From Candidatus Poribacteria bacterium (lineage in GTDB: Bacteria; Poribacteria; WGA-4E; WGA-3G): DNA of 42,231 nt. Below the pieces are notes generated by a model. That model worked only from the letters and a program-made list of their open reading frames with translations, did no database searches and had not been told where the DNA came from. The DNA lies in assembly GCA_021295715.1 (NCBI GenBank), contig JAGWBV010000079.1:3876-46106 (forward strand), in the 5' to 3' direction. Numbering within the stretch: the first letter of the stretch is position 1; every line of letters begins with the position of its first letter. A program made the position numbers and the translations under genes. Of this stretch, positions 24,792 to 32,996 are shown in pieces.

Positions 24792-26036
24792 CTATGGAAT
24801 GTGCCAACCCGGTATCGGTTCCGCGCGGAGTCCTTCCAACTCATAAAGTTCCTCTACGCTGATTTCGCGACCGAGTTTCGCTGACAAGAGCGCACCACTC
24901 ATAATCTCCGTAACCTTCAGACCAACATCCCCATTACTCACGGGTTGGGCATCACTGTTGCAGGCATCAAGGAAATCACGGAACTTATCGGGGAAGGACA
25001 CATCTGGGAACTCCAATGGTGTCTCGACAAGATTGCCCTGATAACGTCTACGATTGCCCTGATCATCGGTATCCCATTCCCCTTTTTCAAGGAAGAGCTT
25101 ATCGTTGCTAAACGAACCTTCAGAGCCGAAAATGAAGATACCTTGCGGTTGACCTGCCATATTGCTGGACCAACCGTTCTCATACGTAAAGGACATCCCG
25201 TTCGTAAATCGGACGAACACAGATACGTGTTCCTCAACATCATTGACCTCTTCACCTGTGTATTCAGGGAGCATCCCACGATAGGCGATACCACTAATTG
25301 TGGCGGGCTGTGGTGAACCAAGGAGATAGATAGAACGATTGATGAGGTAGACACCTGTGTCATATATGGTGCCGCCACCACTGTAAACAGAATGGAGGAA
25401 CCATCTGCCGTAGCCAAACATATCCACATTCGGTCTGCCGCGGACACGGTAACTGGTGAGTCTACCGTAATAAACATCACCAATTTTCCCAGAGGTAACA
25501 TAGTCCCGAATGGCGTAGCTTGTCGGATCAAGGCATGTGCCGCCGCTCTGGTATGCGAGTTTAACGCCAGCGGCATCACACGCATCCCGCATATTTCGCG
25601 CCTCTGTTGCCGTGCGCGCCATCGGTTTTTCGCAGAAGACGTGCATTCCAGCTTGTGCGGCTGCGACTGTAGCGGGTTCGTGGACAAATGGCGGTAGGGC
25701 AAGGCTGACAGCGTCTAAATCGCACTCCGTTATCATTTCGTTGTAGTCGCTAAAGATTTTGACTCCGTTGTCAGCATATTCCGCCAAGAGTGCAGCATCT
25801 GCTTTCAATTGCTCTCGCGCTTCCGCTGTATCCGCCTTTTCTGCTGCCTCGGCTGCAGTTTCCGCGCGCGATGCTGCACCGGAAAGGACTTCCGCATGTC
25901 GCCGCTTCACATTCGCTTCCACTGTATCGCAAACAGCAACGATTTCGGCGTGCTGCGGATGTGCAAGATACCCGTTGACATGTGAACCGGCTATCATACC
26001 GCATCCAATAATCCCGATTTTAATCCGTTTTGACAT
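24792..26036 (-). CDS. Gfo/Idh/MocA-family oxidoreductase
   Basis: The 414-residue product has a Rossmann NAD(P) site (IGIIGCGMIAGSHVNGYLAHP, about 7-27) and the EKP motif (CEKPMARTATEARNM, about 134-148) whose Lys is catalytic. The C-terminal alpha/beta domain has the open-sheet pattern. It probably oxidises or reduces a sugar or inositol derivative. Unlike typical members it carries an Ala/Glu-rich insertion of about 30 residues (about 55-85) between the second strand and DYNEMI, predicted to be helical. Starts at ATG 26036 with AAGGAG upstream. Confidence 0.9.
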   Translation of the reverse strand: MSKRIKIGIIGCGMIAGSHVNGYLAHPQHAEIVAVCDTVEANVKRRHAEVLSGAASRAETAAEAAEKADTAEAREQLKADAALLAEYADNGVKIFSDYNEMITECDLDAVSLALPPFVHEPATVAAAQAGMHVFCEKPMARTATEARNMRDACDAAGVKLAYQSGGTCLDPTSYAIRDYVTSGKIGDVYYGRLTSYRVRGRPNVDMFGYGRWFLHSVYSGGGTIYDTGVYLINRSIYLLGSPQPATISGIAYRGMLPEYTGEEVNDVEEHVSVFVRFTNGMSFTYENGWSSNMAGQPQGIFIFGSEGSFSNDKLFLEKGEWDTDDQGNRRRYQGNLVETPLEFPDVSFPDKFRDFLDACNSDAQPVSNGDVGLKVTEIMSGALLSAKLGREISVEELYELEGLRAEPIPGWHIP

Positions 26037-26148
26037 TATAAACTCCTTGATAGCATTCTCTCAACAGCAAGCCCTTATTTGCGCGTCTCAGTATACGAAA
26101 CCTGCCACTTTCCAACGTAAGGGATTAACAACGATTGCGAAATTGTGC

Positions 26149-26814
26149 CTACAGTGCACCTGCTGGCGAACTCCCAGCACCTACCTTGACGTGTGTATCC
26201 GCCAACTGCGTTTCCACGTGCGCAATACACTCCTGAAGGTTCTGAAATGGGGAACTCGGATATGACTCTATACTAAAATTCAGGTCGTTCTCACCGAAGG
26301 TTACCATATCCACACCGGGTTTCGCGAATTTACGGACGTTAATGACGGCATCCACAGATTCGATCTGTAAGATGAGAATGCCGGTATTGTTCCACCACTC
26401 GGCGTATTCAAGGCGGTCCAAGCCCTGTTTTATGCCGTAAGCACCGCTGGGACCCCAACTCCGTTTTCCCATCGGCAGATAGTAGAAGAAATCAATTGCT
26501 TCGTCCACCGTTTCAACGCTCTCGACCTGTGGTACAACAATAGCAAGGGGACCCAAATCCAACAGATTCCCTATGAGATACGCGTTGCGCGTATGTTTGA
26601 TACGAAGTTGGACACCGACATCGAATTCGCTCGCCATTGCACAATATTCGACGAGTTGGTCTTCATTTGCGGGTCCATGTTGATGGTCAACACTAACTAA
26701 ATCGTAGGCACCTTGACCGAGAACGGCTTCCATTTCGTCGCGGGTGCAACCGAACGGGACACCAGATGCAATGTTAATCGCTTCCTTATTATGAATGCGT
26801 TGTTTTAAAGACAC
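26149..26814 (-). CDS. HpcH/HpaI aldolase family protein
   Basis: The 221-residue product is a class II pyruvate aldolase/citrate-lyase-beta-like TIM barrel: SVDHQHGPANEDQL (His/Asp region), VVPQVESVETVDEAI, RSWGPSGAYG and ILQIESVDAV with the metal-binding Glu. GTG at 26814 is taken as the start because AAGGAGGG lies 7 bases upstream and the promoter at 26855-26882 is downstream of the alternative ATG at 26919. It would cleave or form C-C bonds in 2-oxo acids; substrate unknown. Confidence 0.85.
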   Translation of the reverse strand: MSLKQRIHNKEAINIASGVPFGCTRDEMEAVLGQGAYDLVSVDHQHGPANEDQLVEYCAMASEFDVGVQLRIKHTRNAYLIGNLLDLGPLAIVVPQVESVETVDEAIDFFYYLPMGKRSWGPSGAYGIKQGLDRLEYAEWWNNTGILILQIESVDAVINVRKFAKPGVDMVTFGENDLNFSIESYPSSPFQNLQECIAHVETQLADTHVKVGAGSSPAGAL

Positions 26815-26854
26815 GGGGATGCCCTCCTTGGGACTCAACCAAATTGTGATGTCT

Positions 26855-26882
26855 ATTATAGGGGTTTTGAGATTTTTGTCAA
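26855..26882 (-). promoter_or_regulatory. sigma-70 promoter for the aldolase gene
   Basis: TTGACA (26882-26877), 16-base spacer, TATAAT (26860-26855). Transcription would begin near 26848, about 34 bases before the GTG start, which rules out the upstream ATG at 26919. Confidence 0.8.
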
Positions 26883-26986
26883 GTCTTTTGAAATCACAAA
26901 CTCCTCTAACTTTCCTCAAAGAGACATGAAATTTAGAGAAGACCGACAGTTCAATGGTGCTGTGAAACGCGAAATCAACCGAAACC

Positions 26987-27015
26987 TTGAAAATTTTACG
27001 AAATTTTGTTAATCT
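26987..27015 (+). promoter_or_regulatory. probable promoter for the TolB-like gene
   Basis: TTGAAA (26987-26992), 17-base spacer, TAATCT (27010-27015), followed by AGGAGGAA at 27030-27037. It diverges from the aldolase promoter. Confidence 0.5.
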
Positions 27016-27057
27016 GTATTCTTAACAACAGGAGGAATCTGTGTATTAGGAACGGCG

Positions 27058-28128
27058 TTGTTGCTAAGTGGAGGTCTGCTATTCACAGTCAACTGGGCAG
27101 ACGCTGCTAATAGTGAGTGGATCTCTTTCGCATCCAATCGAACAGGAAACTTTGATATCTATGTCGTGGACACCAACGGCGAAAACCTCCGCAACTTGAC
27201 GAACCACCCGGCACGCGAATTGGAACCGGCGTGGTCTCCTAATGGACGTTTCTTGGCTTATGTCTCTAACCGGGACGGCGGAGATTTCAAAATCTATGTC
27301 ATGAATACAAGAACAGGAGAACAGCGGCAACTCACAGACCACCATGAGAGCGAATGGGCACCGGCTTGGTCTCCAAATGGAAAATGGATTGCCTTTGTCT
27401 CCCGTAGCGATGAAATTGTGCCGCCGGTTAAATTTAAAATAACGAGCCACATCTACAGAATAGATGCCAACGGTGCAAATCTGGTGCAGTTGACAGACCA
27501 AGGGAAAAACCTTCGACCTGCGTGGTCTCCCGATAGCAAACAAATCGCGTTCGTGTCCTACCATCGGGGTGAAGAGAGGATAGGTCTCTACATAATGGAT
27601 GCCGATGGGAGAAAGTTGAGACGCGTCGGTGACCAAAAGGTACAGGCAGTTAATGGAATATTTCAAAGTGAGTGTGCTTGGTCTCCCGATGGCAAACAGA
27701 TCGCTTTTAGTATTGTAGTCCCAAGGAATGATCGCATGCACTTGTGCGTGATTGACGTAGATGGTAAAAACTTTCGTCAACTCACCCAAGGTGGTCCCAT
27801 ATTAAAACCAGTGATAGCAGAAAAACCAGTAATAGCGGGAAAGCAACCGCCACCCACTTTTCCGTTTCCGGAGATTCGCCAACCTACGTGGTCGCCGGAT
27901 GGAAAACAGATTGCTTATGTCTATTCGACAAACTTTTTTTCTGCTGACATCTATGTTATAGACGCGATGGGAAACGGACGCGGGATGCCGCTTGTGACGG
28001 ATGCAGGTGTAAAGGATACAGGACGAAATCTATCTCCTGCGTGGGTGCCGGAGGGGTTTCTCTCTGTATCCCCAACTGGGGAGAAGCAAATAACGCTCTG
28101 GGGGAGACTCAAGCATCCTGACAAGTAA
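27058..28128 (+). CDS. TolB-like beta-propeller protein
   Basis: The 356-residue product contains WD40-like PD40 repeats with the recurring AWSPDGKQIAF motif (at least five copies) alternating with IYVMD/LRQLT strands, as in the TolB C-terminal propeller. A hydrophobic N-terminus ending WADAA suggests export to the periplasm. The start is uncertain. TTG at 27058 gives an oddly short signal without basic residues; the good GGAGG at 27031-27035 points to a start near 27041, but GTG there reads into a stop after two codons. A one-base error near 27041-27048 would restore a normal signal peptide. No TolB colicin domain is present. Confidence 0.75.
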   Translation: MLLSGGLLFTVNWADAANSEWISFASNRTGNFDIYVVDTNGENLRNLTNHPARELEPAWSPNGRFLAYVSNRDGGDFKIYVMNTRTGEQRQLTDHHESEWAPAWSPNGKWIAFVSRSDEIVPPVKFKITSHIYRIDANGANLVQLTDQGKNLRPAWSPDSKQIAFVSYHRGEERIGLYIMDADGRKLRRVGDQKVQAVNGIFQSECAWSPDGKQIAFSIVVPRNDRMHLCVIDVDGKNFRQLTQGGPILKPVIAEKPVIAGKQPPPTFPFPEIRQPTWSPDGKQIAYVYSTNFFSADIYVIDAMGNGRGMPLVTDAGVKDTGRNLSPAWVPEGFLSVSPTGEKQITLWGRLKHPDK

Positions 28129-28147
28129 AAACTGCGGAGAAGAATTA

Positions 28148-28891
28148 ATGCATACCATCCATTCCACTTTGACGGAAGCGGAGAAGTGGTATTTCGATTT
28201 ACACGGGTTCCTCGTTTTACGGAACGTTATCCCAAAAGACGAAATTGAAGAGATGCTAAAGGTGATTCAACATTGGTTGACAATTGACGAAGTTGACATT
28301 CCACCGCCGCTCGATCGCGGGCTACAGGAGCCTTGTAAGACACACATCGGACATATCCAGTATGGGCATCGTCTTTTTGAAGACCTTGCGATGAATCCTG
28401 ACATTATGCGGGTTGTGGCGGGATTGACTATGAACGCCCCACGGCTGTTTCACTGCAATTTCACGATGATGACGAAGCACGATGCTCCCCAACATTTTCA
28501 TCGTGACGACAGCGGGTTCAAATACGATTACCAAGCCGCCGCTGGACATATCTATTGCAGCCACATTGCGACATGGGTCGCACTCGTGGATGTCCCACCC
28601 GGAACTGGCTTTTGCCTTGTCCCCGGCAGTCATAAATCTCTGTTTCAGACCCCCGAGAATCTGCCTGTGAAACACGATCCACCGACCTCAATTACACTCC
28701 CGATGGAGGCAGGCGACGTAGCGATCTTCTCGACGAATCTGCTCCACGATGCGAGTCCGTGGACAGAGGATTACCCACGGATGAACATCTTCCAACGTTA
28801 CCAACTGAGTGCTTATTTCAATGAGACTGGAAAAGGTGGATACCCACTTGACGAATATCGCGATAAAATCTCGGATGCCCAATACGAATAA
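28148..28891 (+). CDS. phytanoyl-CoA dioxygenase family protein
   Basis: The 247-residue product is an Fe(II)/2-oxoglutarate oxygenase. The facial triad is visible as HFHRDD (His and Asp, about 117-121) and the distal His in LLHDASPW (about 200), with an Arg about ten residues on (RMNIFQRYQ) for 2-oxoglutarate. Members hydroxylate lipids or small metabolites; the substrate cannot be told. It follows the TolB-like gene by 19 bases and precedes an SDR by 37 bases, probably as one operon. Two more PhyH proteins lie at 35028 and 36023. Confidence 0.85.
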   Translation: MHTIHSTLTEAEKWYFDLHGFLVLRNVIPKDEIEEMLKVIQHWLTIDEVDIPPPLDRGLQEPCKTHIGHIQYGHRLFEDLAMNPDIMRVVAGLTMNAPRLFHCNFTMMTKHDAPQHFHRDDSGFKYDYQAAAGHIYCSHIATWVALVDVPPGTGFCLVPGSHKSLFQTPENLPVKHDPPTSITLPMEAGDVAIFSTNLLHDASPWTEDYPRMNIFQRYQLSAYFNETGKGGYPLDEYRDKISDAQYE

Positions 28892-28928
28892 CGGCAGTAA
28901 AACCCGTTTTACCCAATGGAGGATAAGA

Positions 28929-29690
28929 ATGCGTTTAAAAGGACAAGTCTGTATTATTACGGGTGGTGGAAGTGGTATCGGCCGCGGTGCCGCCCTCGCA
29001 ATGGCACAAGAGGGTGCGACGGTTGTCATTAACGGTAGAACAGCATCGAAATTAGAATCTGTCAGTGCTGAAATTTCGGACGCGGGCGGGACAGCAGCGA
29101 GTTACACACTCGATGTGGCTGACTACGACGCTGTCGAACAGATGACTGCCGATGTGCTCGATAAATTCGGACAGATTGATGTGCTTGTGAACAACGCCGG
29201 ACACAGTTCACAGCATCGACGACTCCTCAACACGCCCCCAGAGGAGATGCGTTCGGTTATTGATTCCAATCTAATCGGCACATTTTTCTGTACGAAAGCG
29301 GTTGTGCCGGCGATGCTGGCAGCGAAATCCGGGACGATTATTAACATCTCGTCGCTTGCGGCGGTCACCCCGGGTCCGTTTAGCGGTTTCGCTTACGGCG
29401 CGGCGAAGGCGGCGGTTATTAATTTCACGGAATTCCTCAACGCCGATTTACGGAACACCGGTATCCGAGCGAGCGTCGTTGTTCCGGGTGAAGTGGCAAC
29501 ACCGATTCTCGACAAACGTCCGATTCCACCGGATGCTGCCGCACGCGAGATGATGGTAGATGTCGACGAGACTTCAGCGGCGATTCTGCTAATCGCAACG
29601 CTACCGCAGCGGAGTAATATCCCGGAATTAGTCATTCGCCCGACGATGCACCGGAATATGACAGGTGAAATCGTCGAACTGGACGATTAA
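28929..29690 (+). CDS. short-chain dehydrogenase/reductase
   Basis: The 253-residue product has the full classical SDR set: TGGGSGIG (about 11-18), NNAG (about 89), catalytic Ser and YGAAK (about 158). It binds NAD(P) and oxidises or reduces an alcohol/ketone. The ATG at 28929 has GGAGG 8 bases upstream; the longer frame to 28809 overlaps the PhyH gene. Likely cotranscribed with the TolB-like and PhyH genes. Confidence 0.9.
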   Translation: MRLKGQVCIITGGGSGIGRGAALAMAQEGATVVINGRTASKLESVSAEISDAGGTAASYTLDVADYDAVEQMTADVLDKFGQIDVLVNNAGHSSQHRRLLNTPPEEMRSVIDSNLIGTFFCTKAVVPAMLAAKSGTIINISSLAAVTPGPFSGFAYGAAKAAVINFTEFLNADLRNTGIRASVVVPGEVATPILDKRPIPPDAAAREMMVDVDETSAAILLIATLPQRSNIPELVIRPTMHRNMTGEIVELDD

Positions 29691-29714
29691 TGTTTTTGGA
29701 CTTATTGAACTCGA

Positions 29715-30743
29715 TTACCGGTATATCGAGGTTTCAGGATAGTAGCGCGCCCATGCGAACCAATAGATATTGACAGCAGGCAGCCGCTCTAAACGGTTGC
29801 CTTTATCTTTACCCGATACTGCTTCGCCGGTAACGAGATTCCAAGGCGTCCCGGTATTGTCCGTTACAAAGTACCTATCTTGGTGACTAAAGGTCCGCGC
29901 CTCCCCCGCTACGCTCCGATTAAAGACCGCCGTTGCGAACGACGTTTTATCGTGAAAGATGAGTAGCGGCACCTCACCGAGTGTATCGTTGATAACAGCA
30001 GTTTTCGTAAAATGTGTCAATGGATACGCGCGAAATTGCGTGTTACCCTCCTCAGCCTGGATCTGAACGCCGATGACGAGAGACTTGTTAGGTAACCTGT
30101 CATCGGTGTACTCCATCCCGCTGACACCTGCGCGCTGGCTGGCGTGATAATCTGCATAGACATCTTGACTCTGGTTCTCACGCATTCCAACTCTGGTAGG
30201 TACGGACAAAACCTCTGTTTTTGGATAATTAAGTTGCCATGCCTTCCACGCTATCTGTGGCATAGAGGCGAGTGGCTTCAACTGTTTACCTTTGAGCGGT
30301 CCTCGTATCGCTTCCCCAGTGATATGCGACCAGAGGGAACGGGTCTGATGGTCATACATTAACAGGGCATCTCTCCACAATTTACCGCTAACACCAAACG
30401 TATAGGTCTTCCCGTCAAGTTCCCGGCTATACACGATAGCCGTTTTGCAGAGCGGTCACCACGTCGTGGCGATTTTCAGTCCACCGACAACGTCGTTGAC
30501 GATTTCGTGTCCGTTCAGCAGATAGAGTGAATAGGCATGACTTTCGTCGTTGAAGGTTACGCCAATGACAGGGGCATCCGCGTCTAACTTTGCTCCGCTG
30601 GCTGGCACAAATTGAGGATCGGTGATAGCCGGGATGGCGTCAAAAGGTAATAGCGTTCGGATTGCGTCGTCTGTATAATCTGCTGCGGTTGCGCAGAGAG
30701 TAACAAAGAATAGTAGTATGAGGATGCGTATGTAGTTTTTCAT
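29715..30743 (-). CDS. DUF3179 protein, candidate selenoprotein (in-frame UGA)
   Basis: One continuous frame of 342 residues runs from ATG 30743 to 29715 with a single TGA at 30458-30456 (codon 96). It has a signal peptide (MKNYIRILILLFFVTLCATA), then the DUF3179 pattern AIPAITDPQFVPA, DAPVIGV, LNGHEIVNDVVGGLKIATTW-[TGA]-PLCKTAIVYSRELDGKTYTFGVSG. In the family, as I recall it, the TGA position is the first Cys of a C-P-L-C redox-type motif, so selenocysteine (U-P-L-C) is the natural reading. A hairpin of bacterial SECIS type follows directly. TGA still ends other genes here (11510, 12791, 36847), so it is not a general recoding. The function of DUF3179 is unknown; the product should be periplasmic or secreted. 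The alternative is a nonsense mutation. Confidence 0.8.
30424..30442 (-). promoter_or_regulatory. candidate bacterial SECIS hairpin
   Basis: On the minus strand CGGCTAT, loop CGTGT and ATAGCCG form a perfect 7-bp stem, starting 13 bases after the TGA codon so that the apical loop begins about 20 bases downstream. Known bacterial SECIS elements sit immediately after UGA, with a short apical loop that carries a G in its first two positions; the loop here starts C-G. It lies wholly in the coding frame (TAIVYSR). Confidence 0.7.
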
Positions 30744-30800
30744 GATCCTTTCCTTGCTGTTCGTGCACAGAATGTATAACAGTATTATTGCTTTTAGCCT

Positions 30801-31226
30801 CTACGTAGATGGCTGCCCACTCGCGAATTGTAACAATCTTCTTCTGTTAACATGTTCAGGACGATTCATATTCAAAGCATCAATTGTTGCTCTGCCTGAC
30901 AGTGTGCGTCCGATAATATAGAGAAGATTTTCACTCCACATAAAGTGTCGTTTCCACCGTTTAGTTCTCGGATTAAAAAGTGGACTTTGTTGACCGGTTT
31001 GTGGGTCGCGGGCATGTGTTTTAGTGTGCTTATGTGTGTTGCACCATGGACACGCCCATGCCAAATTGGCTAATTCGGTTTTTCCGCCGGCATTTCGTGG
31101 GAGGATGTGATCACAGTGAAAGGATGCATTACTGACGCTGTCAGATGATTGGCAGTACTCACAAAGCCCGTTTGCACGCTCTCGTACACGGCGACGCAGG
31201 GCAGCAGGAATGGACTCAGAAGGCAT
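30801..31226 (-). CDS. HNH endonuclease
   Basis: The 141-residue product has a typical HNH core: zinc-binding CEYC (about 22-25) and CPWC (about 60-63), and the HNH residues in FHCDHILPRNAGGKTELANLAWACPWCNTHK. Small proteins of this kind nick or cut DNA; many are mobile-element or defence associated. The gene overlaps the end of the upstream gene by 11 bases and so is translationally coupled. No group I intron or intein signs are visible. Confidence 0.85.
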   Translation of the reverse strand: MPSESIPAALRRRVRERANGLCEYCQSSDSVSNASFHCDHILPRNAGGKTELANLAWACPWCNTHKHTKTHARDPQTGQQSPLFNPRTKRWKRHFMWSENLLYIIGRTLSGRATIDALNMNRPEHVNRRRLLQFASGQPST

Positions 31227-31542
31227 TAATTCCCTCTTTTAAGCCTAATTCGGCAGTAACCTCGCCTAATGTTTTTTCTCTCTCCTGAGCCAAAGTGATG
31301 AGGGCTTCAATGCGTTTTAAGTTCCTTGCTTCTAATTGACTCAGCAGGGCTTGATACTCTGTCAGTTCATCTTCGCTTAAGGTCTCATTTTCACACTTAC
31401 GCCACAATTCCTGATACCGCTCTTGCTCCTTTTCAGGCAATTGCGAGTTTTCTTGAATGATTGCTAATAGCAAAGCTTCTTTATCGGCACTGTGTTTTTG
31501 CGCCCAGTCGAAGTTAGAATCGTGTTTGTTGGTTTGTGCCAT
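31216..31542 (-). CDS. coiled-coil hypothetical protein coupled to the HNH nuclease
   Basis: The 108-residue product is highly charged (Glu, Gln, Lys) and almost all helical, with heptad-like leucines. I recognise no domain. It overlaps the HNH gene by 11 bases and shares its promoter at 31632-31661. Small helical genes next to HNH genes recur in cyanobacteria and similar genomes, so a partner or inhibitor role is possible but unproven. Confidence 0.65.
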   Translation of the reverse strand: MAQTNKHDSNFDWAQKHSADKEALLLAIIQENSQLPEKEQERYQELWRKCENETLSEDELTEYQALLSQLEARNLKRIEALITLAQEREKTLGEVTAELGLKEGINAF

Positions 31543-31631
31543 TGGACTTTCTCTCCAAGTCTAAATCTGAACAAATATTGAGACGAAAGTGTTTGTCTAA
31601 GAGATTTTTAGTACTTGCAGTGGTTAAATTC

Positions 31632-31661
31632 AGTATAGCATGCGAAACAAACAGATGTCAA
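31632..31661 (-). promoter_or_regulatory. sigma-70 promoter for the HNH operon
   Basis: TTGACA (31661-31656), 18-base spacer, TATACT (31637-31632), giving a leader of about 83 bases before the ATG at 31542. Confidence 0.75.
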
Positions 31662-31718
31662 ATTAAAAAGGAGAGTCCTATCAACGTTTACATCACTTCG
31701 CGTTCGTAAGAAACGGTG

Positions 31719-31750
31719 TTATTAACGTTTGTGTTGCTTTACGTTAATAA
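31719..31750. promoter_or_regulatory. 10-bp inverted repeat, possible operator
   Basis: TTATTAACGT (31719-31728) and its exact complement (31741-31750) with a 12-base spacer, between the HNH and M42 promoters. It lies upstream of the -35 of the M42 gene, where an activator or repressor dimer could bind. A related AACGTTTACATCACTT stretch is at 31683. Confidence 0.45.
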
Positions 31751-31792
31751 AAAATAGTACAAGCTTCTATTGGATATAAATCCACTTAAAAG

Positions 31793-31821
31793 TTGGCACA
31801 AAATCGTAGGCGTGCTATAAT
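31793..31821 (+). promoter_or_regulatory. sigma-70 promoter for the M42 peptidase gene
   Basis: TTGGCA (31793-31798), 17-base spacer, TATAAT (31816-31821), followed by AAAGGAA at about 31847-31853 and the ATG at 31861. Confidence 0.8.
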
Positions 31822-31860
31822 GCTCGCAAATAATAGCACAATCACCAAAGGAATGCATAG

Positions 31861-32931
31861 ATGAACGAAACATCAATTGAACTCCTCAAATCATTGACAC
31901 AAGCAGATGGAATCCCCGGCTACGAAACAGAGGTACGCGAGATTTTTCGTGATGCTGTCGCTGATGTTGGTCCAATCGGGACAGACAGATTAGGAAGTAT
32001 CTTTTGCACGCGCGCTGGAAATGCTGAACAACCCCGAATCTTGCTGGATTCACATTTAGACGAGATCGGTTTTGTTGTGCAAAATGTCACGGATAACGGA
32101 TTCGTCAAGTTTCTACCGCTCGGCGGCTGGTGGGCACACACACTTTTAGCACAACGGGTCACGATTACAACGAAGTTAGGTAAAGTGCCGGGAGTGGTCG
32201 GCTCTACACCACCGCATTTGCTCTCAGGATCGCGTGATAAGGTCTTAGACATGAAAGACCTGTTTATCGACATAGGGGCGGAGAGCGAAGAACAGGCAGC
32301 TGAGGAGTTTGGCGTATTACCCGGATGCCCAATTGCCCCTTATGGACCCTTTATGCCGTTGAAAAATAGCAAATTGTTCTCTGCCAAAGCGTTCGACAAT
32401 CGTGTCGGTGTAGCGATTGTAATTGAAGCACTTTTGAGACTTGATGAACATCCGAATACCGTCATCGGAGCAGGGAGCGTGCAAGAAGAGGTAGGACTGC
32501 GAGGTGCGAGGACGATGGCGGCAAGTGTGGAACCCGACCTCGCAATTGTGCTTGAGGGACCCCCCGCTGATGATACGCCAGGATTAAGCGTCGGCTCGAC
32601 ACAAGGGAAACTTGGCGGCGGTGTGCAAATTCGGATCATCGATTCTTCAATGATTGTCAATCCGAAGTTGGCAGATTTTGCGATCGAGACAGCAAAGCGA
32701 CATGAGATACCGTACCAACTTGGTGTGCGTCAATCCGGTGGAACGGATGGCGGTGCCATCCATCAATCCGGTAGAGGTGTGCCGTCCGTTGTGCTCGGCG
32801 TGCCATCGCGTTATATCCATAGCCATGTCTCAATCATTAACATTGATGACTACACCGCAGCGTTGGACTTGACGATGCATCTTGCGAGCGAAATTGACGC
32901 ATCTGCTTTGGAAGGATTTCTGTTCGGTTAG
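31861..32931 (+). CDS. M42-family metallopeptidase (glutamyl aminopeptidase-like)
   Basis: The 356-residue enzyme has the dinuclear metal ligands of M42: His/Asp in LLDSHLDEIGF (about 59-69), Asp in KAFDNRVG (about 177), catalytic Glu pair in QEEVGLRGA (about 207) and the last His in SRYIHSHVS (about 319). M42 peptidases form cytoplasmic dodecamers that trim N-terminal residues from peptides. Length is as expected (about 350). Its own promoter is upstream; the next gene starts 65 bases downstream. Confidence 0.9.
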   Translation: MNETSIELLKSLTQADGIPGYETEVREIFRDAVADVGPIGTDRLGSIFCTRAGNAEQPRILLDSHLDEIGFVVQNVTDNGFVKFLPLGGWWAHTLLAQRVTITTKLGKVPGVVGSTPPHLLSGSRDKVLDMKDLFIDIGAESEEQAAEEFGVLPGCPIAPYGPFMPLKNSKLFSAKAFDNRVGVAIVIEALLRLDEHPNTVIGAGSVQEEVGLRGARTMAASVEPDLAIVLEGPPADDTPGLSVGSTQGKLGGGVQIRIIDSSMIVNPKLADFAIETAKRHEIPYQLGVRQSGGTDGGAIHQSGRGVPSVVLGVPSRYIHSHVSIINIDDYTAALDLTMHLASEIDASALEGFLFG

Positions 32932-32996
32932 GCATTCAGTTCGTCCCGCTGTCCGTTTGTTTTAGAATCCCTAAATCCACTATTGGAGGATAAGTA

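Noticed and set aside
26815-26919. Longer aldolase start at 26919
   Set aside because: A TTGACA-16-TATAAT promoter lies within it and a GGAGGG precedes the GTG at 26814.
30434-30743. DUF3179 region read as two separate genes (95 and 239 codons)
   Set aside because: Both parts belong to one family in one frame with only the TGA between them, and the second part has no ribosome site and begins inside the conserved motif.
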